This document shows, piece by piece, positions 33,608 through 40,997 of a stretch of 64,000 nt of DNA. Made by a program: the position numbers and the translations under genes. The notes under the pieces were generated by a model, which was not told the origin of the DNA, made no database searches, and worked only from the letters and a program-made list of their open reading frames with translations. This DNA comes from Coprenecus sp902388455. GTDB lineage: Bacteria; Bacteroidota; Bacteroidia; Bacteroidales; UBA932. Numbering within the stretch: the first letter of the stretch is position 1; every line of letters starts with the position of its first letter. Where the stretch lies: assembly GCA_963931615.1 (NCBI GenBank), contig OZ007032.1, positions 2,232,001-2,296,000 on the forward strand, in the 5' to 3' direction.

Positions 33608-34396
33608 TCAGACAGGTATCGGATTCATTTTCAAGGTAGAAAGGTTCAGGTACAGCCCGTAATGCTCGATCATGCCGTTGCGGAACATTTTCCACAGGAT
33701 GTTGCAGCCGAGCTGTGCCAATGTGGAGTTGATGAACAGGTCCTGCTTTTCCAGGGCCTCTGCCAGTGAGCAGCTCGGTCCCGAGTCTTTCTCCTTTACT
33801 TTCGCGTATTTCACGTAGCGGGTAATCACTTTCAGTGACTCCACCGTTTCGTACAGCTTGGATTCCGGCTGCCTGATTTTTTTCGGTACGGTTCCGAGGA
33901 CGACCTGTCCCGTGTCCTGTGTATTCCCAAAGTCCATCCAGTACAGGGGCGTCTCGTGGCTTCTGTATTCCGATACCGGCACGGCTTTCAGTATGTTCCA
34001 CAGGTCGATACGTGACTTTATGTTGTCCGTGCAGGTGATCGTTATGTTGGCCAGATTATCCCGTCTAGCGTCCTTCAGGGCTGCCGGATAGATGTCCGGT
34101 ACCGCCTTCCAGTCGTTGCCGAAGAAGTTGTTCATGCGTGTGACAAGACACTGTGCCTTGTTCAGGCCGATGTCCGAGGGGCTGAAGAGCTGTCGCCCGA
34201 TGTTGGCCTCCGTCACGATGTCGGAATCATACACGGTTATAAACAGCCCGGGGTGTCCGAGTCCCCTCAGTGCCGTGTCAAGTCTGGCCAGGCAGGTAAG
34301 TACCTGCGAGCCTGTTCCTCCCGCTCCGATAAGGTTTACCGTTACCGGATGCTGCGGGTTTATGAGATAGTTGTCGATGTAGTGTACTCTTTTCAT
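33608..34396 (-). CDS. PRTRC system ThiF-family protein
   Basis: The 262-residue protein carries a ThiF/E1-like nucleotide-binding domain with the loop LIGAGGTGSQVLTCLARLD, YDSDIVTEANIGRQLF and the segment NKAQCLVTRM. ThiF proteins adenylate the C-terminus of ubiquitin-like partners; in the PRTRC cassette (ParB-related, ThiF-related) of plasmids and ICEs the target is unknown. It lies 4 bp into the end of the protein B gene (ATGA overlap) and is the last gene of the leftward PRTRC operon. A possible catalytic Cys cannot be assigned with confidence. Confidence 0.9.
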   Translation of the reverse strand: MKRVHYIDNYLINPQHPVTVNLIGAGGTGSQVLTCLARLDTALRGLGHPGLFITVYDSDIVTEANIGRQLFSPSDIGLNKAQCLVTRMNNFFGNDWKAVPDIYPAALKDARRDNLANITITCTDNIKSRIDLWNILKAVPVSEYRSHETPLYWMDFGNTQDTGQVVLGTVPKKIRQPESKLYETVESLKVITRYVKYAKVKEKDSGPSCSLAEALEKQDLFINSTLAQLGCNILWKMFRNGMIEHYGLYLNLSTLKMNPIPV

Positions 34397-35094
34397 TTCA
34401 GTATGTCTTTAAGTTTCATGTTGTTCAGTTGCTTCAGTTCGTCGAGGTTGAAGTCCCTGTCCCGTGCCGCCTTTGTCACCAGCACGAGGTTTGACCTTGT
34501 CGGGTTCCCGTTCCCTCCCAGGTGGGTGAATTCCGTCAGCCAGAATTTCCTTTCCCAGTACTGCAGCAGCTTCTCATAGGTCAGGTCCTTCGGCAGATCT
34601 ATCCTGGCGTTTCCCAGACATACGCTGGAACCTGTCACGTTGAAGAATGGCGCGGCATACAGCACGGTATCCGGTCCGGGAACATTTTCCTTGTAGGCAT
34701 AGATTCTCATTCCGTGTTCTCCGGCCTCATAAATCACTCCCGGCAGGTAATATTCCGCGTTTTCTATTTTGAGCGCGGGGCTGAAGAACATCATCCTCTT
34801 GTGCGGAGGGTTGTACCACACGTATCTCTCGCTGCCCTTGCGCGGGTCGCAATACAACAAGTTGTCGGGTATCTTCCCATATGGAGTGGTGCTGTGTCTT
34901 TCCGAGTATCCCTTCACGAGCGTGTTCATGAATTCCAGGGTTACCGGTCTTCCTTCCGTCATGTTTCCCCGGTCGTCAATTTCACGGATTTCAAGGAAAA
35001 AGTTCCTGTCATTCTCCGAGGCATAGGCAATCAGTGCCGCCCTGGGGTTGAGCGGTGTCTTGATCTTTCTGGTCAGTTCGTTGCTGTCTATCAT
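34393..35094 (-). CDS. PRTRC system protein B
   Basis: This 233-residue protein matches the known order in PRTRC cassettes and has the family character: an N-terminal RAALIAYASENDRNFFLEIRE, the central YVWYNPPHKRMMFFSPALKI and the PGVIYEAGEHGMRIYAYKEN segment. Its biochemical function is unknown. It is 16 bp downstream of the F-like gene and overlaps the ThiF gene by 4 bp. It has no membrane segments and is probably cytoplasmic. Confidence 0.82.
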   Translation of the reverse strand: MIDSNELTRKIKTPLNPRAALIAYASENDRNFFLEIREIDDRGNMTEGRPVTLEFMNTLVKGYSERHSTTPYGKIPDNLLYCDPRKGSERYVWYNPPHKRMMFFSPALKIENAEYYLPGVIYEAGEHGMRIYAYKENVPGPDTVLYAAPFFNVTGSSVCLGNARIDLPKDLTYEKLLQYWERKFWLTEFTHLGGNGNPTRSNLVLVTKAARDRDFNLDELKQLNNMKLKDILK

Positions 35095-35110
35095 ATGCTT
35101 TCAGATTGGT

Positions 35111-36061
35111 TTATACTGTGATGTTGATGAATTTTTCCGCCCATTTGAAGAAGCGTTCCGGATAGTCGTCCATGCGGAACAGTTCCTCCATTTCCGGAGA
35201 CAGGTCACAGGTGGTGACCGGAATAATGTCGTATGTTTCCTGGCTGTAGGAGTTGTAATAGTCGGTGAGATATTCCGTTATCATGTCGGTGCAGTCATAG
35301 ATGACTCGGATCTGCTTGCTGAGATACATGGGCAGAAAGTCCGGTTCTTCCTCGTAGAAGGGATCGTAGCCGTATTCCATGATGCCGTGTTCAGGTGTAA
35401 GGAACTCCAGACCCTCCTTCATGACAGAGAGCAGTGACTGTTCGTACCCGTCCTTCGGCTTATATCGGTCGATTGCCTTCGGCAGATTCTTGTAATAGGA
35501 TTTGCGTTCCACCCGGCGTAACAGGGCATGTATCCTGCCTTCCTCATAGGAGTGCAGGAGCCGCCGCCTTTTTTTCCGGTCAGATGCCGTTTCACCCGAG
35601 TCATCCTCAGACATCAGTGTCAGGGCATAGTCCATGTCATCCTCGTCCAGTATGGTGTTTATCCCGTTCGCCTGCATCAGGTTGTGGATGAAGGTGACGG
35701 ATATGCGTCTCAGTTCCGGTCCGAGCCTTTCCATGAACTTCGTCGGGAAGTAATACAACGTGAGTTCTCCCCATTCATGACATTTCCAGAGACGGAACAG
35801 GAGTCTTTCTTCGTCCTGCTCAATGTTGACATTCATGTCATTGCCTACAAGGTTACACATCTCTTCGTGCAGTCTGGCAATGCTTTCGCCGGGCGTTCGT
35901 CCCGGTGTATGTACCGCCTCCTTCTTCATGAGGAGTGCATATCTGAAAAAGGAATCACGCAGGTACTCATAGTTTTCCTGCGTGATAAGATTGTGCGGCT
36001 TCCCGTCAGTACCGTCCGTGAACAGTTCCGATGGGGATATCGGCAAGAACGTAGCGTTCAG
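35111..36061 (-). CDS. PRTRC system protein F-like, start uncertain
   Basis: Downstream of 36061 the frame is convincingly coding (NATFLPISPSELFTDG to FFKWAEKFINI), about 316 residues, and has the size and position of PRTRC protein F. Upstream in the same frame (36062-36265) the sequence is not protein-like, while another frame carries a better 55-residue ORF. At 36061-36059 a CTG overlaps the TGA of that ORF, an ATGA-like arrangement with C in place of A. So either CTG is the start, or the two parts were one gene split by a frameshift. Function is unknown; the protein is acidic and hydrophilic. Confidence 0.65.
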   Translation of the reverse strand: MNATFLPISPSELFTDGTDGKPHNLITQENYEYLRDSFFRYALLMKKEAVHTPGRTPGESIARLHEEMCNLVGNDMNVNIEQDEERLLFRLWKCHEWGELTLYYFPTKFMERLGPELRRISVTFIHNLMQANGINTILDEDDMDYALTLMSEDDSGETASDRKKRRRLLHSYEEGRIHALLRRVERKSYYKNLPKAIDRYKPKDGYEQSLLSVMKEGLEFLTPEHGIMEYGYDPFYEEEPDFLPMYLSKQIRVIYDCTDMITEYLTDYYNSYSQETYDIIPVTTCDLSPEMEELFRMDDYPERFFKWAEKFINITV

Positions 36062-36225
36062 AAAAGAATTACGGCACCGCTGGGTGCCGCAATCCGTTTC
36101 TTTCTTTCCGTGCCGTAATGCACCTTCCTTTCTGTTTCCGCAATGATAAGTCTCGCGAGCTGTTCCGCCTGATATCCGTCCAATGGTACACATGATTTCT
36201 TCTTTTTTCTGTTGTCCTTTGCCAT
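36058..36225 (-). CDS. 55-residue basic ORF between PRTRC C and F
   Basis: It reads from ATG 36225, just 5 bp beyond the stop of protein C, to TGA at 36058. The sequence MAKDNRKKKKSCVPLDGY, then QAEQLARLIIAETERKV, is protein-like with a predicted helix. It ends in GAVILF and its stop overlaps the probable CTG start of the F-like gene. It could be a separate small protein or the true N-terminus of F before a frameshift. I know no family for it. Confidence 0.5.
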   Translation of the reverse strand: MAKDNRKKKKSCVPLDGYQAEQLARLIIAETERKVHYGTERKKRIAAPSGAVILF

Positions 36226-36230
36226 ATCCT

Positions 36231-36452
36231 TTATCCTTTTGTTCCGATAGTAGTCTTGAACTCATATTCTGTCATGTCCTCCCTGATGACCGGTCCGTGA
36301 ACGGTAGCCGTCGTCAGTTCCGGGTACATGTTCGAATAGTAGCTCATGACCATGTCCGGCGAGATGTTCGGATCCGGGTCCTGAAGGGTTATATACTCCG
36401 TTCCTTTCTTGAATTTGAATGAGCGTGTCATTCCTTTGATTTCGAGTGCCAT
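36231..36452 (-). CDS. PRTRC system protein C
   Basis: This 73-residue protein has the ubiquitin-like size expected for PRTRC protein C, a candidate partner of the ThiF protein. It shows KGMTRSFKFKKGTEYITL, then PDPNISPDMVMSYYSNMYPE and a closing EYEFKTTIGTKG. The final Gly-Thr-Lys-Gly ends in Gly, as in many ThiF substrates, although a Gly-Gly tail is lacking. It starts 4 bp after protein E stops, so the genes are coupled. Confidence 0.82.
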   Translation of the reverse strand: MALEIKGMTRSFKFKKGTEYITLQDPDPNISPDMVMSYYSNMYPELTTATVHGPVIREDMTEYEFKTTIGTKG

Positions 36453-36455
36453 GTC

Positions 36456-37466
36456 TTAAACTGTCTGATAAGGTGAATACTTGGGTTCCAGCATGGACTG
36501 CGGGAAATCGATGTATTCCTCGTAGTCCTTCTCACTGTATGCGGGGTGTTCCTGATCGGAGAGGTACGGTTGCTGTTCGTCCTCCTGCATGAACCGTTCT
36601 TCCTGCCAGTCCTGAATTTCAGGCTGCGGCGGATATTGAGGTTGGGAAGACTGCTGTCCTCCTGTCCGCTGGACATATTGCGCGTGCGGCTGTATCTGCG
36701 GTCTTGCCTGCGGCTGTTGTTGCGACGGCCATATTCCTGGCTGTTGCGGATGCTGCGTGTATGCCTGTTGTGGTCTCTGCGGTGCGGGCTGAGCCTGTCC
36801 CGGCATCGGTTGTGACGGTCTCCGCGTGTATGTCTGCTGCGGTGCCGGCTGTTGCGGACGTTGCGGTTGCGGATTTCTCTGTTCCGTTGCCTGTGTGTAT
36901 GCCGGCTGTTGCTGCTGTACAGAAGGTTCCGGCTGTGCTTCCTGTTCCATCAGGTCGAAGAGGCTTCCCCGGTTCATTTCCGTGTCGGCCGCCTTTATCT
37001 TCTCCTCGATTTCCTTCAGCTGGGCGGCATTCGCGTGTGCTTTCGCCTGTGTAAACACGCTGACGGCTTCCCGGTGGTTTCTGGCGGCAGTCAGTTCTTC
37101 CGCCTTCTTCATCAGTTTCTCGTACTTTTCCCGTTTCTCGCGCTCCTCCTTCGTTTCCTTGGATTTGGCATCCTTGGCGGCCTTGCTGCTTGCGGCGGCT
37201 TTGTCCGCCTGAGCCTCGAACTGTGCCATGTTGGAGATCAGCCCGCAGGCTTTCTGTATCGGTCTTGTGACTGCCTGCAGGAATCCGGTGTCAAGTTCCT
37301 GCGGCGTTCCCGTAACTGTCAGCGGCACGATGTGGTTCTGGGCCTCGTCCTTGAGTCCGTTCGATTTGGACAATGTGGAAACGGTCAGTTGTCCGTTTGT
37401 CTTGCGGATGACGATCGTGAGGTCCACGCTTTCCGTCATCATCTGGTGGATTGCTGTAAAAAACAT
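36456..37466 (-). CDS. PRTRC system protein E
   Basis: This 336-residue protein has a conserved N-terminal domain (VDLTIVIRKTNGQLTVSTLS, through FLQAVTRPIQKACGLISNM, about 1-85). A Lys/Glu-rich coiled coil follows (KSKETKEEREKREKYEKL, about 95-170), then a long Gln/Pro tail (about 185-290) with many QPQ and PQQ units, and an acidic end. The first domain matches PRTRC protein E; the disordered tail is longer than the family core. Its function is unknown. It stands 33 bp after a small conserved gene and is followed by protein C. Confidence 0.82.
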   Translation of the reverse strand: MFFTAIHQMMTESVDLTIVIRKTNGQLTVSTLSKSNGLKDEAQNHIVPLTVTGTPQELDTGFLQAVTRPIQKACGLISNMAQFEAQADKAAASSKAAKDAKSKETKEEREKREKYEKLMKKAEELTAARNHREAVSVFTQAKAHANAAQLKEIEEKIKAADTEMNRGSLFDLMEQEAQPEPSVQQQQPAYTQATEQRNPQPQRPQQPAPQQTYTRRPSQPMPGQAQPAPQRPQQAYTQHPQQPGIWPSQQQPQARPQIQPHAQYVQRTGGQQSSQPQYPPQPEIQDWQEERFMQEDEQQPYLSDQEHPAYSEKDYEEYIDFPQSMLEPKYSPYQTV

Positions 37467-37499
37467 AGTTTCAGATATTAAATGATTAGACGATAAATT

Positions 37500-37715
37500 T
37501 CAATATTCGCTGAAAAATTCTGCCAGCAGCCTGTCCCTGTCAGGATGCCTGCATATTTCCAGAACGGGGTTCAGCAGCTTTGAGATGTGAACCGGACCGG
37601 TGGTCCCTCTCGGTGGCAGCTTGATTGCCGGTTGCGGGACGTGTACTTTCGGTCTTCTTGTCACGGGCATCCCTATCGGGGCTGGTGACTGTCTTGTGAT
37701 GATCGCTTGTTGCAT
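37500..37715 (-). CDS. Small conserved ICE protein, unknown function
   Basis: The 71-residue protein is rich in Pro and Arg at the start (RRPKVHVPQPAIKLPPRGT) and ends in a helical part (ISKLLNPVLEICRHPDRDRL). It fits between hairpin copy 1 (33 bp upstream of its start) and the protein E gene (33 bp downstream) on the same strand, so it is likely expressed. I know of no family function. Confidence 0.6.
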   Translation of the reverse strand: MQQAIITRQSPAPIGMPVTRRPKVHVPQPAIKLPPRGTTGPVHISKLLNPVLEICRHPDRDRLLAEFFSEY

Positions 37716-37748
37716 ATTCTTTAATTTTTAACTGTGAATACCAGGGCT

Positions 37749-37924
37749 TTGGCAGCCCGTTGAACTACAAGGGCCCAACGGCAAATGCTTCCGGAAAGGC
37801 AGGGTTTTCGGGAAAAATACCGGAGCGCAGCGAGGATGATTTTTTCCGAAACCGCTTGCGGCCTGACCTTGCCGTCCGACAAGAAGCGTTTGCCAACTTT
37901 GCCCTGTAGTTCTCGGTTTGCCAA
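37749..37924 (-). repeat. Structured near-palindrome, copy 1 of 4
   Basis: This 176-bp element lies in the gap upstream of the 71-residue gene. Nested arms: TTGGCA/TGCCAA at the ends, GAACTACAAGGGC/GCCCTGTAGTTC, GGCAAATGCTT/AAGCGTTTGCC (one G-T), GGCAGGG/CCTTGCC and GGGAAAAAT/ATTTTTTCC at the core. The core carries AATACCGGAGC and GAGGATGAT as in the other copies. Any reverse-frame peptide here is a shadow of the element. Confidence 0.85.
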
Positions 37925-38060
37925 TGTCTGTGTTTTAGTCCATTTCCTTTTCTTCCCGTGTCATTTCCGGTTGTGACGGATACAAAAAGAGCCGCCCGCT
38001 CCCGGACAGCTCCCTTATGCTGCAATGATAAATTCCGTGCATGTTCCATATCGTCAGATT

Positions 38061-38306
38061 TCAGAAGACCAGAAAACTCAGTATGCACAGAATGATGGCC
38101 AGTGCCACGAGAAAACAGGCTACACGGTAGAGGAACCTGAAGAGTCCCCTGAAACAGATGATGGCCACGGCGGTCCATACAGGCGATATGCCGTGGGAAT
38201 AGAGCCAGCTGAATATGATGGCTGCTGTTACGGCCAGCGCGAGTGTCCTTGCCCATCTGCTGTCCGCTATCTTTCTGATACGTTCTTTTGCTTTCATAAT
38301 CTTCAT
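38061..38306 (-). CDS. Small membrane protein of the ICE
   Basis: From ATG 38306 (MKIMKAKERI; 38297 is an alternative) the protein has 81 residues. A basic N-terminus (RIRKIADSRWARTLAL) is followed by two hydrophobic segments (AVTAAIIFSWLY and FLVALAIILCILSFLVF). It stands 17 bp after hairpin copy 2, and copy 1 follows it, so it sits between two structured elements. Function unknown; the orientation suggests the same long operon as topB. A longer start at 38369 would read through hairpin sequence and is rejected. Confidence 0.6.
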   Translation of the reverse strand: MKIMKAKERIRKIADSRWARTLALAVTAAIIFSWLYSHGISPVWTAVAIICFRGLFRFLYRVACFLVALAIILCILSFLVF

Positions 38307-38322
38307 TTGTTTGGCGGGAATG

Positions 38323-38486
38323 CCATTCCCGGTTTCAGGGGCTTTCTTGCAGTCCGCCTCCACAGGCAAGGTTTTCGGGAAAAATACCGGAGCCTCGGGC
38401 GAGGATGATTTTTCCCAGAAACCGTCAGGCCCGACCTTGCCGGTGGAAACGGGCGGGCTGCGACCTTTGCCCCGCGAATCGGGATG
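38323..38486 (-). repeat. Structured near-palindrome, copy 2 of 4
   Basis: The 164-bp element fills the gap from 6 bp after the topB stop to 17 bp before the small membrane gene. Arms: CCATTCCCG/CGGGATGG (one bulge), GGGGC/GCCCC, CCAC/GTGG, GGCAAGG/CCTTGCC, GGGAAAAAT/ATTTTTCCC, with inner CCTCG/CGAGG. The core carries GAGGATGAT. Both the perfect inner stems and the self-complementary outer arms support a folded structure. Confidence 0.85.
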
Positions 38487-38492
38487 GCTTCA

Positions 38493-40592
38493 TCATTTCC
38501 TTTTCCTGCCGTTCCCGTTTTTGGGGAACGAGAGTGTCAGGGTGAACCCGGCGTCAAAGGTGACCGAAGCGTCGAAGGCCACACCCTTCTTTCCCTTGAA
38601 TCCCTTGATGAGCCGTGTGGAACCGGAAGAGAAAAGCTGTTCCAGATGCTGGTCCGTCAGTTCCTTGTTCAGGAATCTGCGGTACACGGTCAGTCCGCAC
38701 CCTTTATTGTCACAGCGGGCACTCTTCTCCCTGACGATGATGTGTCCGGTCTTGCATTTGGGACAGGTGAATGTGCGGGCGGCTGCTGCCGGAAGGCTGA
38801 GGTTCAGGATTTCACGGGTAGCCTTGCGGGTGTAGTCCGTGATGGATGCCATGAACGTGTCCGGTCCGAGCGTGTGCCGCTCTATCTGGAGCAGGGTTTT
38901 CTCCCAGCTTCCTGTCAGGGAAACATCCGCCACGAGCATGTCCTTCACCGCATCGTAGATATGGAGTCCCTTTTCCGTGGGGACGATGCTCTTGCCGGAG
39001 CGGGCGATATAGTCACGTTTGAACAGTGTGGTGATGATGGCGGCTCTTGTGGCGGGCGTGCCGATGCCCAGCTCCTTCACGGCCTCGCGTGCCTGTTCGT
39101 CGGCTATCTCCCTGCCGCAGGTCTCCATGGCCGCCAGCAGCGTGGCTTCGGTATAGAGCGGTCTGGGCACGGTCTTCTTCTGGGCCAGTCCGAATCCTGA
39201 AACCGGAACCGTGTCCCCTTCGGCAAATACGGCCGTACCCTCGTCGGTTTCCGGCTCGTCATCCTCCCGGTCCTCTTTCCGGCCAAAGATGCCGCGCCAT
39301 CCCGGGCTGACCACGGTAGAACCCTTCGAGCGGAAGTCCATCCCCTCCAGACGGCACTCCATGAGCAGCATTTCCTTCTCGCAGTAGGGCGAGAACGCCT
39401 CCAGCATACGTCCGGCTATCAGCGTATAGACGGCCTCCTCCGCCTCGGAAAGCCCTTCGGGTGCGATGCCGGTCGTGATGAGGGCATGGTGGTCCGTCAC
39501 TTTCCTGTCGTCCACGCTGCGGGTGTTGAGACGCGCAAAGTCAAGGATTCCGGCACTTGTGGCGAATCCGGGCATGGCCATAATCCTTTCCAGCAGACCG
39601 GGCACACAGGCCATCACGTCGTGCGGGATGTAGCGGCTTCCCGTTCTCGGGTAGGAAATGAGCTTCTTCTCGTAGAGCGACTGGGCGATGTCCAGCGTCT
39701 TTGCCGCGGGCAGGTCGAGGTGCACGTTGCAGTCCTTCTGGAGTGCCGTCAGGTCGTAGAGCAACGGCGGCTGTTGCAGGGTTTTCCTGCGCTCCACCTT
39801 CGTGACCGTCGCCGAAGAATCGGGAGAGAGACTGCGGTAGGCGGCTTCCGCCTTCTGCCTGTCGTCAAAGGTCGCGGGATGGAAGAAGCGGCGGTGTGAC
39901 GTGCCTCCATTGAGGGTGACATGCAGCTGCCAGTATGGTGTGGATACGAAACTGCGGTTCTCCTTGTAGCGGCTGCATATCATGGCGAGCGTCGGCGTCT
40001 GCACACGGCCGATTGAGTTGTTGGACGAGCCGGAGACGATGGCCAGGGCCCGGCTGGCGTTCATGCCCACCAGCCAGTCCGCCTTGGCGCGGCTGTCCGC
40101 TGCGGCGTACAGGCTGTCGTATTCCGAGCCGTCCTTCAGTTCCTCCAGACCTTTCCGTATGGCCTCGTCGGTCAGCGAGGAGATCCACAGGCGGCGGAAC
40201 GGTTTCTTGCAGTCCAGGAGGGCATATATCCAGCGGAAGATAAGTTCCCCTTCGCGACCGGCATCGGTAGCCACGATGATGCTGTCACAGCGGTTGAACA
40301 CGCTTTCTATGACTTTCAGCTGTTTCGAGGCGGCGATGTCCGTGACCATTCCCCTGTCCGTGCGCACCTGTCGGGAGACCAGGCGGAACGGGTCCGGCAG
40401 CATCGGCAGGTCCTCCGCCGCTGTTTTCGTGTAACCGTAAGTGTCCGGCATGGCCAGCGACACGAGGTGTCCCAGTGCCCATGTTACCATATATCCGTTG
40501 CCGGAACAGTAGCCGTCATTTCTTGTATCAGCCCCGACTACACGGGCTATGTCCATGCCTACACTCGGCTTTTCTGCGATGATTGCTATCAT
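38493..40592 (-). CDS. topB: DNA topoisomerase III (TopB)
   Basis: The 699-residue type IA topoisomerase shows the Toprim start (MIAIIAEKPSVGMDIARVVG), the acidic metal site (ATDAGREGELIF), NSIGRVQTPTLAM, and the catalytic Tyr in LISYPRTGSRYIPHD. The C-terminal domain has a CxxC zinc-ribbon (FTCPKCKTGHI, later CDNKGCG), then the tail GFKGKKG. It relaxes or decatenates DNA; ICE copies probably help replication or transfer of the circular form. It lies 94 bp after the DUF4099 gene and is followed 6 bp after its stop by hairpin copy 2. Length is usual. Confidence 0.95.
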   Translation of the reverse strand: MIAIIAEKPSVGMDIARVVGADTRNDGYCSGNGYMVTWALGHLVSLAMPDTYGYTKTAAEDLPMLPDPFRLVSRQVRTDRGMVTDIAASKQLKVIESVFNRCDSIIVATDAGREGELIFRWIYALLDCKKPFRRLWISSLTDEAIRKGLEELKDGSEYDSLYAAADSRAKADWLVGMNASRALAIVSGSSNNSIGRVQTPTLAMICSRYKENRSFVSTPYWQLHVTLNGGTSHRRFFHPATFDDRQKAEAAYRSLSPDSSATVTKVERRKTLQQPPLLYDLTALQKDCNVHLDLPAAKTLDIAQSLYEKKLISYPRTGSRYIPHDVMACVPGLLERIMAMPGFATSAGILDFARLNTRSVDDRKVTDHHALITTGIAPEGLSEAEEAVYTLIAGRMLEAFSPYCEKEMLLMECRLEGMDFRSKGSTVVSPGWRGIFGRKEDREDDEPETDEGTAVFAEGDTVPVSGFGLAQKKTVPRPLYTEATLLAAMETCGREIADEQAREAVKELGIGTPATRAAIITTLFKRDYIARSGKSIVPTEKGLHIYDAVKDMLVADVSLTGSWEKTLLQIERHTLGPDTFMASITDYTRKATREILNLSLPAAAARTFTCPKCKTGHIIVREKSARCDNKGCGLTVYRRFLNKELTDQHLEQLFSSGSTRLIKGFKGKKGVAFDASVTFDAGFTLTLSFPKNGNGRKRK

Positions 40593-40686
40593 ATTGTTAG
40601 GATAAAAATTAAGCCGTTTCCCGTTTTCCGTGCGGAAGACAGGAAACGGCGGTAAGACATCGGTTTACTTGATAATTGCTCTCAGG

Positions 40687-40950
40687 CTATCTGCCCAGCG
40701 GTGTCACTCCCTGGATTTCCAGCAGCGGTGCCTCGCCCTTGCGGACCAGCTGCAGGGTGGCGTCCATCACCACGTCCACGCCGAGGAGCACGAGGCTCAG
40801 GGACATCACTTTCGTTTTCTCTCCCCTGAGGAGGGTGTCCATTTCGCCGGAGAGTTCCAGCTCGTCCTTCATGATACCGATACCGGAGAGTTCGTCCCAG
40901 TTCACTTCATCAGCCTTGAAAGGCATGTCGTTTCCGTTTTCCTTTTTCAT
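40687..40950 (-). CDS. DUF4099-type small protein
   Basis: From ATG 40950 (MKKENGNDMP) the 87-residue protein contains a segment similar to the DUF4099 part of the DUF3945 protein upstream: VNWDELSGIGIMKDELELSG compared with INWEQLKNFGISREYLQERG. It therefore looks like a stand-alone version of that domain (LSLVLLGVDVVMDATLQLVRKG). It lies 47 bp downstream of the DUF3945 gene, in the same operon. The function is unknown. Confidence 0.65.
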   Translation of the reverse strand: MKKENGNDMPFKADEVNWDELSGIGIMKDELELSGEMDTLLRGEKTKVMSLSLVLLGVDVVMDATLQLVRKGEAPLLEIQGVTPLGR

Positions 40951-40997
40951 ATTTCTTTCTTTTTTTGATTCAACATTCATTTTTCAGTAACCTGCCA

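Noticed and set aside
37721..37924. Small reverse ORF with EKIILAALRYFS, also seen in the other hairpin copies
   Set aside because: Similar peptides arise from the shared core of the near-palindromes; starts and ends differ, and no gene-like context supports them.
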